A stretch of 64,000 bases of DNA from Anthoceros angustus. Lineage: Eukaryota > Streptophyta > Anthocerotopsida > Anthocerotales > Anthocerotaceae. The position numbers were made by a program, and so were the translations under genes. Positions 23,517 to 35,213 of the stretch are shown piece by piece. The stretch covers positions 682,001 to 746,000 of the forward strand of contig MU008186.1 in assembly GCA_010909165.1 (NCBI GenBank), given 5' to 3'. The notes below the pieces were generated by a model. The model made no database searches and was not told where the DNA came from. It was given only the letters and a program-made list of their open reading frames with translations. Position 1 is the stretch's first letter. Each line of letters opens with the position of its first letter.

Positions 23517-23740
23517 TAAAGCAGTCGCGCATAGAATGAAGAAAAAACATTGATTATTGATGTACTGTTGAACTCTTAAATACAGGTTTGAATTAGCAGT
23601 TGAACTGCTCAAGCTACTTTACGGTTATTGGTAACTACTTTAACCACACGTAGAACCCTAAGTGAAACGTGCCCTAATCTCCGTTACCCCCCTAGTCCGG
23701 CGGCGCATACAATTAAACGTATTTGTTACAACAGCTCACA
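23517..23740 (-). mobile_element. copia 5' LTR
   Basis: The region upstream (minus strand) of the PBS contains a TATA-like TATTTAAG at about 23,578. It probably begins at TGTTGTAACAAATACG near 23,740. The exact ends are uncertain because no partner LTR is present. Confidence 0.5.
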
Positions 23741-24514
23741 AGATGATGTATGAAGGTAGCCCAAGTTGGCGCTCACATTCTCTAGTCTCCACTAATTTTG
23801 CTGATGGTAAGCATGCTGATGGCCTCAGGAAGTTTGCTTCTGGTAAGAAAAACCATCTGCAGAATGCTGCAAAAATGTGGAGGGAGAGAAGAGTGTGACC
23901 TAATGAGCTCTTCCATTGGCAGATTAGAAAGCAGGCAAGCTTACTTCAGAAGCTTTGAGGCCTCAAGGACTCCACACTGTATACAAGAACAACCAGTAGT
24001 TATGCACCCGAGTATGCATCTATTACTATTATGTTGATACATATTAGTTTACATCCAATCTTGAAATACACCTCAGTTTTACAACAAACGGGGCTGCAAA
24101 TGCGTGCGTTTGATATTTGCAGCCCTGTTGTGGTTTTCCCACATACGGTATTGTTTTTACGTCCTAAGTGCTGAGGAACAATATGGTAGGACTATCATCG
24201 AAACTGGTGCAACACTCGAGATAATTCAGATGAAGAATCATTCATTTCATTCGTTTGAAAGCAAGATGCAATATTAGACTTACACACATGAGGAATCACA
24301 ACTGTTTCACCGTCTAGCTGTTCACATAAAAAAAACTAGTAGAGGTGGGGTGGCAACCTTCCTCAACTGATGAGTCAGCATAAAATTGTCACACATGCTT
24401 GCAATTTCATTGCAAGTGTTATACCGCGTATACTAACAAGGTGAAACCAAAGAAGGTGTGACCAATTTCAACTGTTACACCGTCTATACTAACAAGGTGT
24501 TCAGATGGAAATGA
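23741..24514. other. Intergenic region with one hairpin
   Basis: No convincing gene. An inverted repeat at 24,081-24,131 (GGGCTGCAAAT / ATTTGCAGCCC, with ACAAC / GTTGT outside) could form a hairpin. A short open stretch ending at 23,898 has a basic, helical composition but no recognised domain. Confidence 0.4.
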
Positions 24515-26578
24515 CTAGTAGAGGTGGTGTGATAGTCTTGGAGTCGGTACCGCCTCCAGGACGTGGGCTCTAGGAAGGGTGAGTCCCCACACTTCCTCCA
24601 TGTCCACGTCACTTGGTTTCAAGCCCTTGGGAGGGGTCCAGTCGAAAGCTTGAAGAAGCCTGGCCAGTCCATATTGCACCATTATTAGGGCCAGACCCAT
24701 CCCTGGGCACCCTCTGCGTCCTGTTCCAAATGCCAACAGTTCGTAGTGCTGCCCTTTAACATCCATGTCGGGTCTGCACACGTGAGTTCACATCGCTTGC
24801 AACGTAAGTGCTCATGCTATCTACTGTACATGTACTTCGTGATTTGATGCACTGAATCCTCAGAGCCGTAATTCGCAATGCAGGAGCTGCTACACAACAC
24901 GAATATGAGACGCTGCTCGTACTTTGTTCCAAATCTTACCTCTTCAGAAACCTGTCGGGATGGAATCCCATCGGATTGTCCCAGACTGCAGGGTCTCGGC
25001 CTATGGCCCAAACGTTGACGAAGAGGTGGTGTTGATAGGGATGTCGTAGCCCATCAGCTTTGTATGTTGAACGGACGCATGGGGCAAGCTCAAAGCGGAG
25101 GCAGGATGGAGTCGGAGTGTCTCCTTCACCGCAGCTTGGAGGTAGGGCAGGTTAGGAACGTCAGCTTCCGCCACCAGCCTCTCCTTTCCCACAACACTGT
25201 CCAGCTCTGCCTGCAGTTTGGCAGCGATTTCGGGATGCCGGACTAGCTCAGCCAGCGCCCATTCCAGGGCGTTGGAAGACGTGTCTGTGCCCCCACTATC
25301 ATGTTCTACACGAGGTGAAGTTGCACGTGTCAGGATTCCATCACTTCCAAACCCATGCAGTAGCTCTCCTCGGAGCCTAGAGCAATGTGTGAGGAAGAGT
25401 ACGTAATAAACGACTAACCAGGCAGAGTGCTTTGATGGTTGTGTCATTTAAATGGTCCAATCCATGTCTTGCTTGAAGCACAAGGAGATCATCAACAAAG
25501 TCGGGGTCCTTCTGCTTGGGATGTTGCCTGTGCTCCTGTAGTATTCTGGTCAAGAACTCGTCCACCCTCTTGTGACATTTCTTCATGCGAGCTTTCAAGT
25601 TGGTGAACAGATCCAGAACAGACAGATAGGGAATGTAATCCCCAATCAGCGGTAGTCCGAGCAGCACGAACATCTCTGAAATCACTTGTATAAACTCCTT
25701 CGCCTCCTCCGCCTGAACAAGGTACCCCGCTGCCACAGGTCAGTACCAGGTAGAATTTTTCCCAGTTCTACCGGACAGTCTCTACAAATTGGAACACATC
25801 CGTAGATGAAAAACATACATCGATCTCCAGCGGGTCGTCTCCTCCGGTTGCTCCACCCGCTGTTGACCCTAATCTCAGAAAATATTTGCTGAAGCAGATT
25901 CTCGTCATGGAATTGAAGGTGAACGCTGGCAGCACTGAGTTCATGTTGATGGTAGCTGACTGGGCCGCGTCGTGGTAGATGGCTTTCACCATAGCGGATG
26001 CTGCCTCCTCTCTGATGTTCGAAAATGTTGGATTTTCTGCTGCGTCAGAAGCTCACTTGTAACAATCTTCCTGCAGGTCACACAACAAAAAGCTCCTGAG
26101 GGTCCATCCAGGAGAGAGAGGTTCCCAACATCTTCTCGTTCGTCCACGTACTGAAGCAATTGATGCTTCCTAGTTCCGCTCACCTTGCGAACCGCCAGTG
26201 TTCCCCGTATGGAGAGAACGCAACATCCCTACCACCATACGCCAGGAGCTGAATGGCGGAAGTACGTGGTCGAGATGCGAAAATGTGGTCCTGGCGTTTG
26301 AACAACTCTTTGCACACCTCTGGAGAGGAGACCACAACGCAAGGTGTCACTCCCAGTCGCAGGAACATGATGGGCCCGTACCGCTTAGCCATATCCGTGA
26401 GCACATGGTGAGGCTTGCGCAGCTTGGAGGCAGTGAAGATGGTCAGATTTCCCAGCACCGGAATCCCCGCAGGCCCTGGTGGCAACATCAGTTTCGGCCA
26501 CTTCAGCCACCAATTGTACTTCAGCACAGCAAGGCTGAGGACAACAGTAACGAGAGCGGGCCACAGCCACACCGCCAT
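24515..26578 (-). pseudogene. Cytochrome P450 gene 1 (A-type), five exons, three single-base frameshifts
   Basis: A heme-thiolate monooxygenase, expected to be anchored in the endoplasmic reticulum by its N-terminal segment (about residues 5-24). Exons with GT-AG borders: 26,578-26,184; 26,070-25,819; 25,712-25,419; 25,305-24,940; 24,773-24,515. Seen: the hinge LPPGPAGIPVLGN, helix-K KETLRLHP, and the heme loop FGTGRRGCPG with its Cys ligand. Compared with genes 2 and 3, exon 2 lacks one T (near 26,029). Exon 4 lacks one G in the helix-I GG.DTS region and one C near 25,030. All three are run contractions, so this may be an intact ~522-aa gene with consensus errors. It belongs to the CYP71 clan by overall pattern; substrate unknown. 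Confidence 0.85.
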
Positions 26579-26829
26579 GGCAGACTATTTCACCACCCAG
26601 TGTATCGATTTGCGATGATATGGAAGGGAACCACCTACAGTACAAGTAAAGGATGCCCAAAGTCGAGGGCAGCTTGTTCGGTCCAATTTCAGAGGCTTTG
26701 TGCTGCTCTGGACGGCTTCTGTCCTTGAGCTGCATAAGCTATGTCTAGTCATGTCCAGTACATTACTACTGCTACAAAGATGATGGAGACAGTGGATATA
26801 TGTAAATTGGGTGATGGGTGCATAGTGGA

Positions 26830-27130
26830 TGTAGTGTTATTACAATATATCAAAATAGGTTATAAAGAATGTTCTAACAACAGGTTAACAGGTTACGGAG
26901 AATGCCTAAAATAGGTTATAAAGAGTGCCCTAAAATATCAAACTCGTATACTTTCCAGAAAGTCATATACTTTTTAGAAAGTAGTCTTCTTGAGTTTACT
27001 TTCTAGAAAGTCATACACTTTTTAGAAAGTAGTCTTCTAGAAAATCAAGAATAAAGGGCAAGTCAAGTCACCAGTAGGATTCAAGGTCAAGTGGCCAAAT
27101 AGGAGTCAAGATCCAGTGACCAATAGGAAA
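26830..27130 (+). mobile_element. copia solo-LTR fragment
   Basis: Resembles the minus-strand copia LTR at 55,224-55,575, sharing ATTACAA.ATATCAAAATA, GAGTGCCCTAAAA, AAGGGCAAGTCAAGT and CCAATAGGA blocks. It contains a ~50-bp internal duplication (ACTTTCTAGAAAGTCATAC-type, 26,948-27,045). No coding part is attached, so it is a solo or partial LTR between P450 genes 1 and 2. Confidence 0.65.
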
Positions 27131-27523
27131 ATTTATCATTTCATTAGTGTATATCTGTTATCCATCCGTCTATGTACGTAAACCCTAAATCTAATGGTGA
27201 AGAGAATAACCTAAAAACTCATGTTTCACAAGCAATATGTGCAAGCAAGGCAGTTGTCCTCATGTCGTGGTTTTGTCTAATAGTCTGTTACAGTTTTGTT
27301 GCTTCCTAGGTGCAAAGGATGAAATATGGATGAAGCCAGAGCAAGCCCAGTAGGCAATTGGCAGTATGGCAGGACTATGTTGAAAAGGCCTGCGTGAAAC
27401 ACTGAACATAACCACATGAAGAACCAATGATTCCAAAGCAAGCGTGCAAGATCTAGACATACGCACACGGAGAAACACCACTGTAACAAGGTCTATACTA
27501 ACAAGCTGTAAAGATGGAAATGA

Positions 27524-29580
27524 CTAGTAGAGGTGGTGTGATAGTCTTAAAGTTGGAACTGTCTCCAAGGCGCGGGCTCTGGGAAGGGTGAGTCCCGACG
27601 CTTCCTCCATGTCCACGTCCTCTGGTTTCAAGCCCTTCGGAGGGGCCCAGTCGAAAGCTTGAAGAAGCCTGGCCAGTCCATACTGCACCATTGTGAGGCC
27701 GAGACCCATCCCTGGGCACCCTCTGCGTCCTGTTCCAAATGGCAGCAGTTCGTAGTGCTGCCCCTTCACATCGATGTCGGGTCTGCACTCGTGAGTTGAG
27801 ATCACTTACAACGTAAGTAGTGCCATGATATCTACTGTACATGTCTTTAGTAATTTCACGCACTCAATCTACAAGGCAGTAATTCTCAATGCTGGCAGCT
27901 GGTACAGCAACACGAAAACGAGACGTTGCTGGCCAGCACTTTGAAACCTTACCTCTCCAGAAATCTGTCGGGTCGGAATTCCTTTGGATTGTCCCAGACA
28001 GCAGGGTCTCGGCCTATGGCCCAAACGTTGACGAAGAGGGTGGTGTTGGCAGGGATGTCGTAGCCCATCAGCTTTGTCTGTTGAAGGGACGAATGAGGCA
28101 AGTTCAAAGCGCCAGCAGGATGGAGCCGGAGTGTCTCCTTCACCACAGCTTGGAGGAAGGGCAGGTTAGGAAGGTCAGCTTCCGCCACCAGCCTCTCCTT
28201 TCCCACAATACTGTCCAACTCTGCCTGCAGTTTGGTAGGAATGCCGGGATGCCGGACTATCTCAGCCATCGCCCATTCCAAGGTGTTGGCAGAAGTATCT
28301 GTGCCTCCCAGTAACATGTCCTGCATGAGTAGGAATTGCACGCGTGTGTCATGATTCAACCACCTCCAAACCCGTGCAGTAGTTCTCCTCAAAGCCTAGA
28401 GCAACGTGTGAGGTTAGAGGAATAAACGACGAACCAGGCAGAGAGCTTTGATGGTTGTGTCATCTAAATGGTCCGATCCATGTCTTGCTTGAAGCACAAG
28501 TAGATCATCCACAAAGTCGGGATCCTTCTGCTTTGGATGTTGTCTGTGCTCCTGTAGTAATCTGGTCAAGAACTCGTCCATCCTCTTGTGACATTTCTTC
28601 ATGCGAGCCCTGAAGTTGGTGAACAGATCTAGCACAGACAGGTAGGAATGTAGTCCCCAATCAGCTGTACTCCAAGCAGCGCGAAAGTCTCTGAAATCAG
28701 CTCTATGAACTCCTTCGCCTCATCTGGCTACACAAGTTACCCAGCTGCCAAGAGTGAGTACAAATTATTGAGCAATCATCTCCACAAATTGGGACATCTA
28801 GATGAAAACAATTTGCATACATCGATCTCCAGCGGGTCGTCGCCTCCGGTTGCTCCAGCAGCTGCTGAGCTCATTCTCACGAAACATTTACTGAAGCAGA
28901 TTTGCGTCATGAAATTGAAGGACAGCGCTGACAGCACTGTGTTCATGTTGGTGGTAGCTGACTGGACCGCGTCGTGGTAGATAGCTTTCACCATGGCAGA
29001 TGCTACCTGCTGTCTGAAGATCGAGAACTGATTGATTTTCTTCTGCGTCAGAAGCTCCAGTGCAACTATCTTCCTGCAGATCACGAAACAAAACAGAACT
29101 CCTCAATCACAAATCGAGACGGGTTCACCAGTTCTTCTAGTTCTTCCACTTCCCGAAGCAACAGACGTTTCCTAGCTCCACTTACCTTGTGAATCGCCAG
29201 TATTCCCCGTAAGGAGAGAACCCGACATCCCTACCACCATACATCAGGTTCTCGATGGCGGAAGTATGTGGTCGAGATGCGAAAATGCGGTCCTGTCCTT
29301 TGAACAGCTCTTTGCACACCTCTGGAGAGGAGACCACGACGCAAGGTGTCACTCCCAGTAGCAGGAACATGATGGGCCCGTACCGCTGAGCCAGATCAGA
29401 GAGCACATGGTGAGGCAGCTTGGAGGCAGTGAAGATGGTCAGATTTCCCAGCACCGGAATCCCTGCAGGCCCTGGTGGCAACTTCAGCGTCGGCCAGTTA
29501 AGCCACCGATTGTACTTCAGCACAGGAAGGCTCAGCATAATTGTCAAGAGAGCAATCCACAGCACTAGTAACACCGCCAT
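27524..29580 (-). pseudogene. Cytochrome P450 gene 2 (A-type), five exons, one frameshift
   Basis: Tandem paralogue of genes 1 and 3 with the same exon plan: 29,580-29,186; 29,073-28,821; 28,727-28,435; 28,320-27,953; 27,782-27,524. All introns have GT-AG ends and compatible phases. Seen: N-terminal membrane segment, LPPGPAGIPVLGN, helix-I LLGGTDTSANT, ExxR in KETLRLHP, and heme loop FGTGRRGCPGMG. The only break is a missing C in exon 3 at about 28,648 (the Ile-Pro-Tyr region), which shifts the frame. Apart from that it would encode about 522 residues. Function within specialised metabolism is plausible for the clan but not shown. Confidence 0.87.
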
Positions 29581-30984
29581 GGCAGTGCACGACCCACTGT
29601 ATCTGAGATTTTCGATGATGTTCTAAGAGAAACTATTTCAACTGTCCAGCACACTACTGCTACTTCTACACGGGACCTTCTCTGTCTTCAAATCCGTGTG
29701 TGGAGTACAACCAGTTCCATGGATGCTTCGGCTCAAACCTTGAGTAGTTGTCGACACCATCTCAAGATCAGGCAACGAGTAACGATCGAGTAGGTGGACG
29801 GCCACCTAATTTGTTCACGATGACAGATCATTGTGACAACGACTCACCTGGAGGCTGCTAGAGTGCTCCTGCTCCAGCTGGAGCCTGGATAGGCGCCAAA
29901 GTGATGGTGACAAAGAGAAAACCACCCCATTTGCTGAAGACAAAATGGATATCTATCTGTAGAGTTGTGTAGGTGATGCAGAGCATCGGGCCAAGCTCGA
30001 CATCAAACACAGGTGTAGTGTCACTCTTCTCGACCGGACCTCTACTGGAACCGAATCAGGTGGAATCCAAGCTTGCAATATGTGCGTAATAGAAATTTGT
30101 CCATTCCTTGCAATTTTCTCAACCCAGAAAGATTCGTGGAAAAGTATCTAATCACGTTTTCACCAGCAAGTTGCTTTATCCTCTGCAGTAGCAGTCCCAC
30201 AAGAGCGGCCATGGACGTGTGATGCTGGTTGGGATTTTGACATAACTGGCAAGAATTCTGGGTTCAGCCCTTCCGGAGACAGGTTGTCTTGGCATACAAT
30301 TAGGCCTCACCATGTTTATCATGGTATGGTCCAGCTGTTGGTAGCTTTGGTGGGCAAAGCCTGGATCCCCGGCCCAGAAGCCCAAGAATTATCTAACTTT
30401 AAAACAAAATAAAGTTGTTATCAGGGCATTTGGTCTAGTGGTATATGGTTCTTGATTCATGGCCCATGGCGGCATGTCCGTCCTTAGTGGACTCGAAATA
30501 AATTGTTTGTTTGTTTGTTTGTTTGATTAGGATGTCAAAGGTACGCGAGTTTGATATTCGCAATGCCCTAAACAATGAACAACATTACCTATGTTTGCTT
30601 TTTAGATAAAATTAATTTTGGCGTCCAAGCCACAACTTAGCCATGACTCATCGGAAACTTTGGCGGCCAAGCCTCAGTCAAGCGTAACCCTGGGGGAAAA
30701 AATGGGGTGTTTGACGACCCAACATTCGAGGGCGAGCGGGTGACTACTGGGATGGGATCGGGTGTTTGCCTCAAGAGTCGAGGACATCTCAAAGATTGAT
30801 CAGCCCAATGTTTTAAACATAGTTACAACAAGTAGCAACGACGGCACACGACTGACAGATGGAATGATCCTGGAAAAGAACCGTCTAGCTTGCCCTGATC
30901 TACGTACACATCTACCTAGTCTAACTGCTGAGACACGTGTGGCCAGTAGAATGTACAACAAGCTGTCCGGAGAAGTGCAAATGA
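29581..30984. other. Intergenic region between P450 genes 2 and 3
   Basis: Besides the SINE-like element I see no gene. It should contain the promoter of P450 gene 2 (minus strand, upstream of 29,580), but no clear TATA box was assigned. Confidence 0.4.
30421..30530 (+). mobile_element. tRNA-derived SINE-like element
   Basis: Box A-like TGGTCTAGTGG at 30,431 lies in a tRNA-like head, and the sequence ends in five TTTG units (about 30,504-30,525). A tRNA-like 5' end with a simple-repeat tail is typical of plant SINEs. Box B is not clear. Confidence 0.45.
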
Positions 30985-32942
30985 CTAGTAGAGGTGGTGT
31001 GGAAGTCTGATGGTTGACACTGCCTCCAGGGCATGGGCTCTAGGATTGGTGAGCCCCCACACTTCCTCAGTGTCTACGTCTTCTGGCTTCAAGCCTTTGG
31101 GAGGGGACCAGTGAAAAGCTTGAAGAAGCCTGGCCATTCCATACTGCACCATGATGAGGCCCAGAGCCATCCCCGGGCACCCTCTACGTCCTGCTCCGAA
31201 TGGCAGCAGCTCGTAGTTCTGCCCTTTCACATCGATGTCGGGTCTGCATCCAAGCATCCGGTACACTTCAATGGAAAACATCGACATTGCAAAAGCAGCA
31301 CTTTTAAGTTGCAAGTTTGAATCCAAGGTTACCTCTCCAGAAATCTGTCGGGACGGAATTGCAACGGATCGTCCCACACAGTAGGGTCTCGGCCCATGGC
31401 CCAGACGTTGACGAAGACGATGGTGTTGACAGGGATATCGTAGCCCATCAGTTTGGTCTGCTGAAGGGACAAATGAGGCACGTTCAAGGCACCGGCAGGA
31501 TGGAGCCGGAGTGTCTCCTTCACTACAGCTTGGAGGAAGGGCAGGCTAGAGAGGTCGGCCTCCGTCACCAGCCTCTCCTTGCCCACCACTGAGTCCAGCT
31601 CTGCCTGAAGCTTGCCAGCAACGTCGGGATGCCGGACTACTTCAGCCATCGCCCATTGCAGAGTGTTGCCAGATGTATCTGTGCCCGCCAGGATCATTTC
31701 CTGCACCAAGTGGAGTTCCAATGCGTTTTTGTCATACGATCCAACCTCCAAACCCACGGGTTTCTCGACTCGGAGGTCCAACTGCTTCCAAGGAGCTGTA
31801 CCAGGCAGAGTGCTTTGATGGTTGTGTCATCCAAGTGATCGCATCCATCTCTTGCTTGGAGCCCGAGGAGATGACCGACATAGTCAGGGGACGGGTCTTC
31901 ATGCTGCTCGGAATGCTTCCTGTGCTCCTGCAGTAATCTGGTTAGGAACTCGTCCAACCTCTTGTGAGCTTTGATCATACGACCCTTGAAGTTGTTAAAT
32001 CGATCCAGCAGAGACAGGTACGGAATGTAGTCTCCAATCAGCTGTACTCCAAGCAGCGTGAATGCCTCTTCAATCAGCTCAGTGAACTCCTTTGCCTCCT
32101 CTGCCTGAACAACCCAAATGCATCATCCCACAAGTTACAACTAATGTGAAGTTGGACAAAACAAAAAACAAAGTGCAGTCCTAGATCTGCATATCACACA
32201 TGGGGACTGCGAGGTGAAAGCAAACCTCACTTCGATCTCCTTGAGCTCCTCCGCTGCGGTTGCTTCAGGTGCCGAGTTCCACGGTAGTAAATATTTGCCG
32301 AAACAAATTTGCGTCATGAAGTTGAAGGTGAGCGCTGTCAACATAGTCCTCATGTTGGTGTGAGCTGCCTGAACCGCATCGTGGTAGATGGCTTTCATCA
32401 CACCAGATGCAACCTCCTCTCTGAAGCGCGAAAACTCATGGATTTTCTTGTGCGTCAGAAGCTCCAGGGTAGCAATCTTCCTGCCAGTGTGGGTGACGGA
32501 TTCAACAAAAACGCTAGACAGCTGGCGAGCATGGTCTTCATGATCATGATCCACTCACCTTGCGAATCGCCAGTGCTCCCCGTATGGAGAGAAGGCGATA
32601 TTCCTACCATCATACAGCAAGTGGGAGACGGCGGAAGTACGAGGACGAGATGCGAAAATGTGGTCCTGGTTTCTGAAAAGCTCTCTGCACACCTCTGGAG
32701 ACGACACCACGACGCAAGGTGTCAATCCCAGTCGCAGGAACATGATCGGGCCGTACTGCTCGGCCAGATCGGAGAGCACACGGTGAGGCAGCTTGGAGGC
32801 AGTGAAGATGAGCAGATTCCCAGCACCGGCACCCTGACAGGCCCCGGTGGTAAATTCAGCTTCACCCAGCTCCACCGCCGGTTATACTTCAGCACAGCAA
32901 ATGGGAATAGGAGGCAGCAATGATCCACACCATTACCGCCAT
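30985..32942 (-). pseudogene. Cytochrome P450 gene 3 (A-type), five exons, exon 1 frameshifted
   Basis: Same structure as genes 1 and 2: 32,942-32,559; 32,480-32,231; 32,104-31,802; 31,700-31,333; 31,243-30,985. Exons 2-5 are open and phase-compatible. Helix I reads ILAGTDTSGNT, helix K KETLRLHP, and the heme loop FGAGRRGCPGMA. Exon 1 keeps AVLKYN, LPPGPV and the SSPEVCRELF region, but two single-base losses break the frame: one near the membrane segment (about 32,905) and one A just after the proline hinge (about 32,823). It is the most diverged of the three, with two small insertions in exon 3. It could be a functional gene with errors or a young pseudogene. Confidence 0.85.
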
Positions 32943-33292
32943 AGCAAATCTCCGATTTGCGATGGGCTCTCAAGTCCTCACCCACAAGACACGTGAATAG
33001 TTCAGATGTTGAAGGAATACTGACGTCTTGTGAGTGACTGCAGTTCGTGGACTTGGAGTGGATCAAACTCCCAGTTGAGCTTCACCACCTAACTCAGGCA
33101 AGAGGTTTTCAATGGGAACATGGGAAGAAGAAGAGGAGAAGTCTCTTACAGTCCACTTGGATGGAATTTTCCTGTAATGGGGCAAGACAAAAGACAAAGT
33201 CATCCGTTTCGTCACCGACATCGGAGACAAAGACTGAAGTGGGTCGAAGACGCTAATTTCCGTAAAATTTAAAACAACACATACTAATTGCA

Positions 33293-33375
33293 GGTGGCAG
33301 TGGTATAGTGGTAGAGCAGAATCCCACCATTCCGTTGACTCAGGTACGATTCCCGGCCGGCATTCCTCTCCTGCA
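33293..33375 (+). mobile_element. tRNA-like sequence (SINE head or tRNA pseudogene)
   Basis: Box A TGGTATAGTGG at 33,301 and a box B variant GGTACGATTCC at 33,343 have tRNA-like spacing, followed by CCCGG. The T-loop differs from consensus and I could not build a clean cloverleaf, so a working tRNA is unlikely. Confidence 0.4.
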
Positions 33376-33447
33376 GATTATGTACAAACAATAACCGAGT
33401 TAAACTGTAAACCATGGTAGGATGCACCTGTAGCCACCTTTTCGTTG

Positions 33448-33580
33448 TTTTTCCTTTGCTGATTAACCTTAAAGGACGAACCTATTCAAATTGAGTGGTT
33501 GATGATGAGCCTTCTTCCTTTTCCTTTGTTGATTAACCCCTTAAGAATGAACCTACTTAAATTAAGTGGTTGTTAATGTG
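33448..33580 (+). repeat. Imperfect ~71-bp direct repeat (2 copies)
   Basis: Blocks TTTTCCTTTGCTGATTAACC (33,449) and TTTTCCTTTGTTGATTAACC (33,519) are each followed by a similar GAACCTA..AAATT.AGTGGTTG segment. Confidence 0.75.
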
Positions 33581-34569
33581 CATTTTGGGGTGTGGGATTT
33601 CTTCTACATCGATTCTTTATCTGAGCATATGTGCCTGGCATTGAGGAAAACATGTGGATTTTTAGAGCGGAAAAAACCCTAAATCCTAAACCTGTCCTGG
33701 TCCATGTCCAATGATGGGCATGGAGGCGAGATTCTTGAAAGATCCTTGAACCAAGGCCCGACTACATGCGAAAGGAGGGTCTTAGTGTGAAAGGCCGAAG
33801 TGTTGCTTTGTAAATTTGGATGGGTATGCTTCTTATCTCCAATCATAGTGATTTTTTGTGAGGATGACTATGGCCTCGCCAGGAATCCGGACAAAGTTTG
33901 CTCAACCCAAGAGTTTGCCATGCTCCTTCCCCGAGTAAGGATGCTCTTCCATCTCACCGTGAGCATGAAGTGCCGCAACGCATTAGAAATTTGTGGAACG
34001 GGCGTCTAAGACCCTCTCTTCTTACAAACACATGAGCGGATACAACTCTGCATAATGGTAATTGTAGGAGTGAAAACAAGGTCACCTGATTTTCTTGTAT
34101 TTAAATATGAATAAATAGCTGCAATTTAGCCCAGAAAACAGGCTTTGTATTATAAGGGTTAATCTGCTACTTGGCAGCCGATTTATGAGCCACAGGCTAG
34201 GGAGTTTGTTGATTAACTTGCTGCTTGGCAAAGGGTAGGAGTGCGAAGAACATGGTTGGAATGCATGATCCATCATGTTGGTAGAACAAGTTACTATATA
34301 AAAAGGTTATGATTTATGTGATAAAATAGTAATTTTTAAATTAATTATTATTAAATAGATAAAGAAAATTGATTATAGGACTTGGCAATGCACAAACACG
34401 ATACCATGAACAGATACCATGATAATGCACAGGCAGGATAGCGCTCTACATAGACATCAATCAAAACCTATTCACTGAGATAATGAGAATGAGATATTCA
34501 CTCAAGCTCCTCCCTACGTAACAAGCAAGCATACGCTGATTGTCGGACAATTTCTTCTCACAGCTTTGG

Positions 34570-34725
34570 ATGGGAATGCTCCAAGTTCTTGCCAGCTCGA
34601 ATGGGAATGCTCCAGGTTCTTGCCAGCTCGAATGGGAATGCTCCAGGTTCTTGCCAGCTCGAATGAGAATGCTCCAGGTTCTTGCCAGCTCGAATGGGAA
34701 TGCTCCAAGTCCTAGCAAGCGGGAA
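34570..34725 (+). repeat. 31-bp minisatellite (5 copies)
   Basis: The unit TGGGAATGCTCCAGGTTCTT plus GCCAGCTCGAA repeats from 34,571 with few substitutions. The period is not a multiple of three and the ORFs on both strands are by-products. Confidence 0.9.
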
Positions 34726-35213
34726 TGAGATAAAAGAATGAACGCTTCGAGCTTCGCAATGGATGATCAAGACCGGTAAGTGCTCCACAGAGTGAATACT
34801 CGAACGACATGGCATACACCAGTGATAGGATTTCCTTTTTGGTGAATAGTGATCATGTTAAATAAAAAGTGTTTATTTTTTCCAACTCAAAGGAATGTTT
34901 CCGAGTGTATTGGATTAAATTTTATATGCTAGATATCTATTCTCAAAAGTCAAGGAAAACTTAGTGAACACCAAGACTCAAGGAGACTTTCCCTATATAT
35001 GCTTCAGAACTCTCAACCACTTATCTTAAAACTAATTTAAGAGGCTCATAATCCGTTCAATCTCACAGATAATTTAGGTGAGACCAGAATTAAAGAAAGC
35101 TTTCTCTATATATGCTTCATAACTTCCAAGAGCTAGTGTTGTATGTAAAACAAAGGGTCATCATTTGTCTACCTCAAACCAGTAACTAGCACTAAGATTC
35201 CCTTTAAAGTTCC

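Larger units (their letters stand above)
17129..23740 (-). mobile_element. Ty1/copia element with duplicated gag and internal satellite array
   Basis: On the minus strand the order is LTR (about 23,740-23,517), PBS, 5' UTR, gag, 95-bp array, mosaic, second 5' UTR/gag, protease-integrase, RT. Integrase before RT is the copia order. The element stops inside the region after RT, with no RNase H and no 3' LTR. It is a truncated, rearranged, non-autonomous copy. Confidence 0.8.
32943..35213. other. Intergenic, increasingly AT-rich region
   Basis: Holds the tRNA-like element, an imperfect ~71-bp repeat and a 31-bp minisatellite, annotated separately. No supported gene; short ORFs here show no recognisable domain. 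Confidence 0.4.

Noticed and set aside
23662-23898. 78-codon ORF upstream of the copia LTR as a gene
   Set aside because: No domain, no partner exon with compatible splice sites, and its first part lies in the LTR.
33293-33375. A functional tRNA gene
   Set aside because: Box B deviates from consensus and the acceptor and anticodon stems do not pair cleanly; a SINE head or pseudogene fits better.
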